From Sphingobium sp. (lineage in GTDB: Bacteria > Pseudomonadota > Alphaproteobacteria > Sphingomonadales > Sphingomonadaceae): 40,907 nucleotides of DNA. The DNA is taken from assembly GCA_030148625.1 (NCBI GenBank), contig JASBTC010000331.1:1-40907 (forward strand), written 5' to 3'. A model generated the notes under the pieces. It had not been told where the DNA came from. It saw only the letters and a list, made by a program, of their open reading frames with translations, and did no database searches. The translations under genes were made by a program, and so were the position numbers. Positions 34,093-40,907 of the stretch are shown in pieces; positions within the stretch are counted from its first letter, which is position 1; the number at the start of each line of letters is the position of its first letter.

Positions 34093-34115
34093 ATTGGCTA
34101 CTATTTGTAGCCAAT
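34093..34115. promoter_or_regulatory. Operator site A, perfect dyad upstream of IutA-like receptor
   Basis: ATTGGCTAC and GTAGCCAAT, 9-base arms around TATTT. It contains the 10-base box TTGGCTACTA (34094-34103) shared with sites at 35948 and 38012. It lies 60 bases upstream of the receptor start and is the best-formed site, so I take it as the operator of the adjacent GntR-family regulator. Confidence 0.75.
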
Positions 34116-34131
34116 TTCAGCAACAGAAATC

Positions 34132-35016
34132 TCATAGGGACGAAACATCGTGCAAAAATCGTTCCAGAACAGTGAAATAGGTATCAGGTTCTTCGTAGAA
34201 CGGCATGTGCGAACTGTGCGGGAATATATGGATTCGCGACGATGGCAGTGCCGCATGCATGCGCATCGAGCAGGCGGGCGTCAGTTCGTCGTACCGGCCG
34301 CACAGCACCAGGCACGGCGCCTGGATCGCGCCCATGTCAGGCACGCGATTCCAGTCCTTCATATTGCCGGTATAGGTGAACTCGTTCGGCCCCTGCATCG
34401 TTTCGTACGGCGCCATGTTCCAGTCGGCGAGCGCATCGGTCAGCGTCGCCGGCCATTCGGCCAGACGGCAGACATGACGATGGTTGAGCAGGGTGATCGC
34501 CGCCTGATATTCGGGATGGTCGATCGAGCCCGCCGCCTCGTGCGCGGTCATCATCGTCACCGTCTCTCCGCCCAGCGCCAGCCGCAGCCGGCCGAGTTCG
34601 GAGACGAGGTGCGGAATATCGCACGCGCCGTCGGCGACGATATAGCTCTTCACGCGATCGGGATGGGTCAGCGCATATTCGGTGCCCAGCCACGTCCCCC
34701 AGCTATGCCCGAGGAAATGCACGCGATCCGCGCCGAACGCCGCGCGCACCTGATCGGCCTCGTCGACATAGCGTTCGAGCGTCCAGAGAGACCGGTCGTC
34801 GGGCCGGTCGGAATCGCCGCAGCCGAGCTGATCCCAGGTGATCACGCGCCAGCCCTTCGCCGCGAGTCGGGCATGGGGTGCGCGCAGATACAGGCTCGGC
34901 AGTCCCGGCCCGCCATTGGCCAGCATCAGCGTCTCCGGCCCGTCACCGTAGCAATAGCCCATCACCATATGTCCGCCGGCGAGGCGGATCGGCAGGCGTG
35001 TCGCTTCGATCGTCAT
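34132..35016 (-). CDS. Alpha/beta hydrolase, S33 proline iminopeptidase-like
   Basis: A 294-residue cytosolic hydrolase of the S33 family, which removes N-terminal residues or cleaves amides and esters. Nucleophile Ser105 in GHSWG, acid Asp243 in CGRYDELTP, His270 in SSHMPF. The oxyanion motif HGGPG of the family reads NGGPG (residues 34-38). The ATG at 35016 overlaps the nitrilase-family stop in ATGA; an open frame continuing upstream to 35277 lies inside that gene and is not used. With the amidase before it and the M17 aminopeptidase nearby it points to an imported compound with peptide-like bonds. A chain-trimming role is inference. Confidence 0.88.
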   Translation of the reverse strand: MTIEATRLPIRLAGGHMVMGYCYGDGPETLMLANGGPGLPSLYLRAPHARLAAKGWRVITWDQLGCGDSDRPDDRSLWTLERYVDEADQVRAAFGADRVHFLGHSWGTWLGTEYALTHPDRVKSYIVADGACDIPHLVSELGRLRLALGGETVTMMTAHEAAGSIDHPEYQAAITLLNHRHVCRLAEWPATLTDALADWNMAPYETMQGPNEFTYTGNMKDWNRVPDMGAIQAPCLVLCGRYDELTPACSMRMHAALPSSRIHIFPHSSHMPFYEEPDTYFTVLERFLHDVSSL

Positions 35017-35858
35017 TGCGCCACCGTCCCGACGGCAAAGTCGCGCCCCTTGGCAAGCGATGGGATCGCGGCGCGGAACCGGTCGACCTCGGCCAGATCG
35101 AGATCGGCGAGGATCACCGCCGGCGCATCGCCGGCGCGCGCCATCACCCCTCCCCAGGGATCGATGATCATCGACTGGCCATGGCTGACGCGACCGGGAT
35201 AATTGTCGCCGCACTGGGCGGCGGCGATCACGAAGCAGCCGGTCTCGATCGCGCGCGTGCGCAACAGGGGTTCCCAATGGAGCGGCCCGGTATAGTTACT
35301 GAACGCGGCGGGCGTCGCGATCACCCGGGCGCCGCCCTGGCCCAGCGCGCGCAGCAATTGCGGGAAACGGATATCGTAGCAGATGCTGAGCCCCAGCCCG
35401 ACGCCATCGAGATCGGCGACCACCGCCGTGCCGCCAGGGCGGTAGAAATCCGACTCGCGCGAGGATTCGCCATTGGGCAGATCGATGTCGAACAGATGGA
35501 TCTTGTCGTAGCGCGCAGTGATGACGCCTTCGGGCGAGAAGACCAGGGTCCGGTTGACGACGGCATCGTCGGCGGAGCGGACCGAGACCGAACCGGCGAG
35601 CAGCCAGCGCCCTAACTCGCGCGAGAGGCGCGTGAAGCTCCGCACCGCCGGATGATCCTCTTCGGGCCGCGCATAAGCATGCATTTCCGCCGCGGTCGGC
35701 ACCAGACAGTCAAAGGCTTCCGGAAAGGCGATCCATTGTGCGCCCTTGCCTGCAGCCTCCCGCGCCGCCGCTTCGGCCGCGGCGAGATTGGCCGCCACGT
35801 CGGGCGTCGCGCACATCTGCACCGCGGCGACGCGTAGCGTCTTCCCCTCATCGATCAC
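35013..35858 (-). CDS. Carbon-nitrogen hydrolase (nitrilase superfamily, Nit2/omega-amidase-like)
   Basis: A 281-residue enzyme with the Glu-Lys-Cys triad: Glu47 in FPEAF, Lys119 in YDKIHLFD, Cys160 in SICYDIRFP. The DIRFP and YDKIHLFDID blocks place it in the Nit/omega-amidase branch, which hydrolyses amides to acid and ammonia or amine. Cytosolic. It is the first gene of a minus-strand unit with the S33 hydrolase, is divergent from the GntR gene, and operator site B lies about 90 bases upstream of its start. A role in cutting an amide of the imported compound fits the context. True nitrile hydrolysis is less likely for this branch. Confidence 0.9.
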   Translation of the reverse strand: MIDEGKTLRVAAVQMCATPDVAANLAAAEAAAREAAGKGAQWIAFPEAFDCLVPTAAEMHAYARPEEDHPAVRSFTRLSRELGRWLLAGSVSVRSADDAVVNRTLVFSPEGVITARYDKIHLFDIDLPNGESSRESDFYRPGGTAVVADLDGVGLGLSICYDIRFPQLLRALGQGGARVIATPAAFSNYTGPLHWEPLLRTRAIETGCFVIAAAQCGDNYPGRVSHGQSMIIDPWGGVMARAGDAPAVILADLDLAEVDRFRAAIPSLAKGRDFAVGTVAQ

Positions 35859-35946
35859 GATCTCGTCTCCCTCGGAAAATTGCCAGCCGCCGCTGGCCAG
35901 CGCGCCAGACAGATGCTAGAAAAGTTGCTCGTTATTGGCAGCAAAG

Positions 35947-35967
35947 ATTGGCTACTATTGTGCGCAA
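35947..35967. promoter_or_regulatory. Operator site B between nitrilase-family and GntR genes
   Basis: TTGGCTACTA (35948-35957) followed by TTGTGCGCAA; the right half is an imperfect complement (GTGCGCAA against GTAGCCAA, five of eight). It lies in the divergent promoter region and overlaps the probable start codon of the GntR gene, suggesting autoregulation. Confidence 0.65.
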
Positions 35968-36625
35968 GTCAACGGCGAAGACGCCGGAGGAGAGTCGCGG
36001 CGTCACCAGCCTGCTCGAGGCCGACCTGATCGCGGGCATGTTCAGGCCCGGAGAATGGCTGAAACAGGCCGATATCGAGACGATGTACAATGCGCACCGC
36101 TTCGACGTGCGCATGGCGCTGCTCGACCTGAAGACGCGCCACCTGATCGAGCATATCCCCAATCGCGGCTATCGCGTCATCAACCTGACCGAGCGCGAGC
36201 GCGAGGACCTGATCCATACGCGCACGGTGCTGGAAACGGCGGCGGTGCGGCTTGCGGTGAAGCATCGCGACGAAGAGGATCTGCTCGAATTGCGCACGCT
36301 GGTCGAACGCTTCGAAAATGCGATCGACACAGGCGAGATGGAGATGTTGCGCGATCTCAATTTCACTTTCCACGATCGCTTCTACGCGACCTGCGGCAAC
36401 CGCATCCTGGCTGGCGAAATCACCGCGATGCGCCAGCGCGGCCTGCCCGGCGCACGCGGCTGGCGCTCACACGCCTCGATCCGCCAGAGCAACCAGGACC
36501 ATGCCGAGATGGTGCGGCTGCTGGAAGCGCGCGACGCCGATGGGCTGGTCGCACTGGTCGACCGCCACCTCAATCGCTGGCGCGAAGGCGGCACCGTACT
36601 CGCGACCGCGCAGTTCGAGGCTTAG
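35960..36625 (+). CDS. GntR-family regulator with FCD ligand domain
   Basis: About 221 residues. The N-terminal winged helix covers LEADLIAGMFRPGEWLKQAD through LIEHIPNRGYRVINLT; the C-terminal FCD domain includes EREREDLIHTRTVLETAAV and LNFTFHDRFYATCGN with a probable metal-binding Asp/His set. FCD regulators respond to organic acids. The start is hard to place: the frame has a GTG at 35960 and a TTG at 35948, both inside operator site B, no good Shine-Dalgarno sequence, and no other usable codon before the helix-turn-helix. A leaderless or weakly translated message is possible. Its location among three copies of the TTGGCTACTA box makes it the likely master regulator of this region. Confidence 0.88.
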   Translation: MRKSTAKTPEESRGVTSLLEADLIAGMFRPGEWLKQADIETMYNAHRFDVRMALLDLKTRHLIEHIPNRGYRVINLTEREREDLIHTRTVLETAAVRLAVKHRDEEDLLELRTLVERFENAIDTGEMEMLRDLNFTFHDRFYATCGNRILAGEITAMRQRGLPGARGWRSHASIRQSNQDHAEMVRLLEARDADGLVALVDRHLNRWREGGTVLATAQFEA

Positions 36626-36634
36626 CAGCCAGTC

Positions 36635-38008
36635 TCAAGCGCCGAAGCGCGTCTCCAGCATGCGCCAGTCGGCGCGCAGCCCGCTGACGTTACCGCCATA
36701 AGGGCGCGGAATGTCGCGCATCACGTTCCAGCTCTCGATATCGAGATGGACCCAGTCGAGCGCTGGCGGGACGAACTCCGCCAGGAACAGCGCCGCCGCG
36801 ATGCTCGATATGCCATGTTCGGGCGGCGGAAAATTGGTGAGCTGCGCAGCCTCGGCACGGATCGACGGCCGATAGCCGGCATGGAGCGGCAAGCGGCACA
36901 GGGCGTCTTGCGTTTCCGCTGCGGCGCGCAGCAGTGCGGCACCGGTCTCGTCCCGCCGCGCGAACAAGGCGGCGATATCCGGCCCGAGCCCGGTCGTCGT
37001 CAGGCTCGCGAAATCGATCAGCAGCGCCGGCTGTTCCTCGGCGGCGAGCGCAAGCGCATCAGCGAGCAGGATCCGCCCCTCATAATCGGTGTTGGCGATC
37101 TCGATGGTCTGCCCGTTGCGGTTGCGGACCACGTCGCCAGGCATGACCGATGTCGCGGAGGGCAGATTGTCCACTGCGGGGATCAGCACGCGCAGCGATA
37201 TGTTCAGCCCGGCCTCCATGACCAAAGCCGCGAGCGCCAGGACATGCGCGGCGCCCGCCATGTCGCTTTTCATCATCGCGATCTCGGGCTGGCGCTTGAG
37301 ATCGAGTCCGCCGGCATCGAAACAGACGCCCTTGCCCACCAGGGCCACGCGCGGCGCGTCCGGATCGCCCCAGCGCAGATCGATCAACAGCGGCGGACGG
37401 TTGCTACCCTTGCCCACCGCGAATATGCCGGGCAGGCCGTGCGCGACCAGCGCCTCCCCCCGGACGATCGCAACCTGCGCACCGTGACGCTCCGCCAGAT
37501 GGCTGGCCTCGGCGGCGAGTTCGTCGGGCCCGAGTTCGCCGCCGGGCATGTCGATGAGATCGCGGGCCCAGCGCTCCATATCGGCAAGCACGGCGATCGC
37601 CGGATCGAGACGCGCAGGCCAGGCCAGCATGGGGCCGACCGCCCCCGCGCAGCCATGGCTGCCCAGCGCCCAGCCGATCGCAATCGCCCCGACCGGCCCA
37701 TCTTCGTCGCGCAACCGGTAAAGCCCGGCCGGCAATCGGCGCACCGACAACGCATAGGTGGCCGGATCGGTCGGCGCGCCCTTGCCGGTGCCGACGAGCA
37801 TTTCAGATGGCTCACCTTTGTTGTCTGGCAGGAGCAGATATTCGCCCATGCGCGCCCGGAAACCCGACATGCGCAGCCAGGAACCGATATGCGATCCAGC
37901 TTCGTCCGGCAGGTGCGGCAGATCGTGGCTGGACACGAATCGGACCGCGATGCCGCCCGTCGCTTCGGAAAAACACCAGGATCGCGAGCAAGGTTCATAT
38001 TGGCGCAT
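36635..38008 (-). CDS. Leucyl aminopeptidase family protein (M17)
   Basis: A cytosolic dizinc aminopeptidase of about 457 residues. Metal and catalytic blocks, numbered from this start: Lys226 and Asp231 in VGKGVCFDAGG, LDLK, Asp249 in MKSDMAGAA, and Asp308, Glu310, Arg312 in NTDYEGRI. The family's NTDAEGRL has Ala changed to Tyr here. It removes N-terminal residues from peptides. The ATG at 38008 gives normal family length but lies four bases from the regulon box and lacks a ribosome site; a GTG at 37936 would place the box 76 bases upstream, like the 60 and 90 bases at the other two sites. It converges with the GntR gene, nine bases apart. Confidence 0.85.
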   Translation of the reverse strand: MRQYEPCSRSWCFSEATGGIAVRFVSSHDLPHLPDEAGSHIGSWLRMSGFRARMGEYLLLPDNKGEPSEMLVGTGKGAPTDPATYALSVRRLPAGLYRLRDEDGPVGAIAIGWALGSHGCAGAVGPMLAWPARLDPAIAVLADMERWARDLIDMPGGELGPDELAAEASHLAERHGAQVAIVRGEALVAHGLPGIFAVGKGSNRPPLLIDLRWGDPDAPRVALVGKGVCFDAGGLDLKRQPEIAMMKSDMAGAAHVLALAALVMEAGLNISLRVLIPAVDNLPSATSVMPGDVVRNRNGQTIEIANTDYEGRILLADALALAAEEQPALLIDFASLTTTGLGPDIAALFARRDETGAALLRAAAETQDALCRLPLHAGYRPSIRAEAAQLTNFPPPEHGISSIAAALFLAEFVPPALDWVHLDIESWNVMRDIPRPYGGNVSGLRADWRMLETRFGA

Positions 38009-38011
38009 ATT

Positions 38012-38033
38012 TTGGCTACTACAATATTCGCAA
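38012..38033. promoter_or_regulatory. Operator site C upstream of M17 aminopeptidase
   Basis: TTGGCTACTA (38012-38021) followed by seven bases and CGCAA. In minus-strand sense sites A, B and C read TTGGC, TTGCG and TTGCG, then 6, 5 and 7 bases, then TAGTAGCCAA. It lies between the M17 gene and the divergent GAF-Fis regulator gene. Confidence 0.6.
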
Positions 38034-38126
38034 TGGCCACGCAAACCGGCGGGGCGACGACACCCGTGCAATCCGGGGTTTGACTCCGCCTTCGGTCGGG
38101 CGCAGCCTCGGGGGACTGGAGCAAGG

Positions 38127-39083
38127 ATGAATCGGGCCATATCCCCCCATGCCGACATCGTGTTCGACACGGTGCAGTCGACGACCAGCGCGGCGGTTTC
38201 GCCGGTGGCCGCATCCTGGTGCCGTTCCGCGCTTCATCACGGCCTCGATCCCACCGACGGACGCACGCGCGAACTGATCGACGAATCGTCGCTGCGTGCG
38301 CTGCGCGATGCGCATCGCCCCTTGCTGGACGTGGCCAATCCCGTGCTCGACCAGATGTTCCGCTCGGTCGGACGGTCGGGGTGCGGCGTGATCCTGAGCG
38401 ACGCGCACGGCGTGATCCTCGAACGCCGGATCGGCGCCGGAGACGATCGCGAATTCTCGCAGGCCGGACTCGCCGATGGCGCCCGCTGGGCCGAGGCGGA
38501 GGAAGGCACCAATGGCATCGGCACCTGCCTGTTCGAGGACAGGCCGGTGGTGATCCATCGCGACCAGCATTTCGCGAGCCGCAATATCGGGATCAGCTGC
38601 ATGGATGCCCCCGTCCATGATCCGCACGGACGGCTGGTCGCCGCACTCGATATCTCCACCTGCCGCGACGATCACGGTTCGGCGATGGCGGAGATCATTA
38701 TCGCATTCGTCCGCGACGCGGCACGGCGAATCGAGCGCGACTATTTCTGCAGCCATTTCGAAGGCACGCGGATCATCTTCCTGGCCGACGATCCAACGCA
38801 CGGCACGGCATTGCTCGCCGCCGACCGCGACGATCTGGTGGTCGGTGCAAGCCGGGCGGCGCGGCTGAAGCTGGGCCTGGACGATGCGGTGCTCGCCGAT
38901 CCGCGCCCGCTCGACCAATTGCTCGGGCGCGGGGAATCACCATCGTTCGAGGATGGCGACCGCGCGGTCCTGCGCCGTGCGCTCGCCCAGGCCGGCGGCA
39001 ATGCAAGCAAGGCGGCGCAGCTGCTGGGGATCGGCCGCGCGACACTCTACCGGCGCATGTCGCGCTCGGGCCTGCGCCAATGA
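38127..39083 (+). CDS. AcoR-like regulator with GAF and Fis-type HTH, lacking the AAA+ domain
   Basis: A 318-residue regulator. Residues about 75-205 form a GAF sensor (GCGVILSDAHGVILERRIG, EEGTNGIGTCLFEDRPVVIH, NIGISCMDAPVHDPHG) as in AcoR. Residues 278-314 are a Fis-type helix-turn-helix (LRRALAQAGGNASKAAQLLG then RATLYRRM). The sigma-54-contacting AAA+ domain that normally lies between them, with GAFTGA and Walker motifs, is absent. GGAG lies five bases before the ATG at 38127. It precedes the aldehyde dehydrogenase gene by 144 bases on the same strand and probably controls it in response to an aldehyde or alcohol. Activation without sigma-54 contact, or repression, is inferred. Confidence 0.88.
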   Translation: MNRAISPHADIVFDTVQSTTSAAVSPVAASWCRSALHHGLDPTDGRTRELIDESSLRALRDAHRPLLDVANPVLDQMFRSVGRSGCGVILSDAHGVILERRIGAGDDREFSQAGLADGARWAEAEEGTNGIGTCLFEDRPVVIHRDQHFASRNIGISCMDAPVHDPHGRLVAALDISTCRDDHGSAMAEIIIAFVRDAARRIERDYFCSHFEGTRIIFLADDPTHGTALLAADRDDLVVGASRAARLKLGLDDAVLADPRPLDQLLGRGESPSFEDGDRAVLRRALAQAGGNASKAAQLLGIGRATLYRRMSRSGLRQ

Positions 39084-39091
39084 CGCGATGC

Positions 39092-39132
39092 GCCGGCCAC
39101 CTGTCTCGATATTGAGACAGTTGGAGGCCGGC
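39092..39132. promoter_or_regulatory. Nested dyad upstream of aldehyde dehydrogenase, candidate regulator site
   Basis: The inner dyad CTGTCTC-GATATT-GAGACAG (39101-39120) is perfect. An outer pair, GCCGGCC (39092-39098) and GGCCGGC (39126-39132), flanks it. A TGTCTC/GAGACA dyad fits a dimeric Fis-type regulator such as the gene just upstream; the whole could also fold as a terminator of that gene. I see no convincing sigma-54 promoter in the rest of the 144-base gap. Confidence 0.55.
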
Positions 39133-39227
39133 GTTTCGGAGCGGCGCTTCCGCGCTGCACGCCATCGACGCTAATCTCGCCCGCGACGCCGGCAAACGGC
39201 AGTTTCTTGGGAAGAGGACAAGCTGAT

Positions 39228-40751
<1,524 letters not shown>

Positions 40752-40778
40752 CCGGCCTGGGCGGTCCGGCGATCAAGA

Positions 40779-40822
40779 GTGATTTCGAGGCAGGTGGAAT
40801 CACCTGCCGACTCGGAAATCAC
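40779..40822 (+). terminator. Bulged hairpin after aldehyde dehydrogenase
   Basis: GTGATTTC pairs with GAAATCAC, and inside it GCAGGTG pairs with CACCTGC around the loop GAAT; GAG and CTC pair between them with unpaired bases. It begins 28 bases after the stop codon. No U-tract follows, so it may be a Rho-assisted end or a stability hairpin. A second small stem (ATCCGGT with ACCGGAT, 40848-40870) lies beyond it. Nothing else is recognised up to the window end. Confidence 0.5.
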
Positions 40823-40907
40823 GGAGAACAAGGGAAGTCGAGAGTCGATCCGGTGCAACCCGAACCGGATAGACGCTAGCATCACGCCCTCCCGGCGCCG
40901 AACGTGA

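Noticed and set aside
34035..34131. A Fur-type iron box at the IutA-like receptor promoter
   Set aside because: No GATAAT-type repeats are present; the only dyad is the TTGGCTAC/GTAGCCAA site.
31845..34175. A 776-codon open frame opposite the IutA-like receptor gene
   Set aside because: Long only because of GC bias; the minus-strand receptor has clear signal, plug and barrel motifs.
39133..39227. A sigma-54 promoter upstream of the aldehyde dehydrogenase
   Set aside because: I looked for GG-N10-GC; the nearest candidate in GGCGCTTCCGCGCTGC has the wrong spacing, and the regulator lacks the AAA+ domain.

Overview
The window is GC-rich, has almost no non-coding DNA, and carries three large TonB-dependent receptors, Tat and lipoprotein signals, PQQ and FAD oxidoreductases and a REP-like dyad with GGGGAGGGGGACCGCC-type arms. 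Together these point to an alphaproteobacterium, most likely a sphingomonad (inference from gene families and style; no phylogeny could be run). About 30 protein genes are supported. I see no rRNA, tRNA, CRISPR array, transposase or integrase.

Left part (1-14267): the 3' end of malate synthase G (glcB) meets a run of minus-strand genes across a REP-like dyad. Read from their promoter near 12150, the minus-strand genes are an alpha/beta hydrolase, a 2,5-dihydroxypyridine 5,6-dioxygenase (NicX type, all three Fe ligands visible), an amidase-signature amidohydrolase and an MFS carrier, then a Tat-exported TIM-barrel protein, a TonB receptor and a heme c-containing PQQ dehydrogenase lipoprotein. 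The first four look like the lower pyridine route (2,5-dihydroxypyridine to N-formylmaleamate, maleamate and maleate) built with enzymes that are not the classical NicD and NicF. A PhzS-like FAD monooxygenase and an XRE-cupin regulator are divergent from it.

Middle (14283-23130): a secreted DUF1080-like/FG-GAP protein is divergent from a NicC/salicylate-hydroxylase-type FAD monooxygenase that is followed by its probable TetR regulator; a perfect 22-bp palindrome overlaps the -10 box. Then come a DUF3422 membrane protein, and a TonB receptor paired with an exported VOC-fold protein behind two abutting dyads.

Right part (23139-40907): the most unusual region. Nine minus-strand genes, mostly overlapping by a few bases, run from an IutA-like TonB receptor through an alpha/beta hydrolase, an HpcH/HpaI aldolase, a ferric/polyamine-type ABC importer (binding protein, fused permease, ATPase), EutB, EutC and a PepSY membrane protein. 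Upstream lie a nitrilase-family amidase and an S33 hydrolase (overlapping), a GntR/FCD regulator and an M17 aminopeptidase. The same 10-bp box (TTGGCTACTA on the plus strand) is upstream of all three minus-strand units, which argues for one regulon. I infer import and stepwise hydrolysis of an ethanolamine-containing ester or amide, followed by EutBC deamination to acetaldehyde and ammonia. An NAD aldehyde dehydrogenase with a GAF-Fis regulator lies just beyond and could oxidise the acetaldehyde to acetate. The identity of the imported compound is not visible in the sequence.
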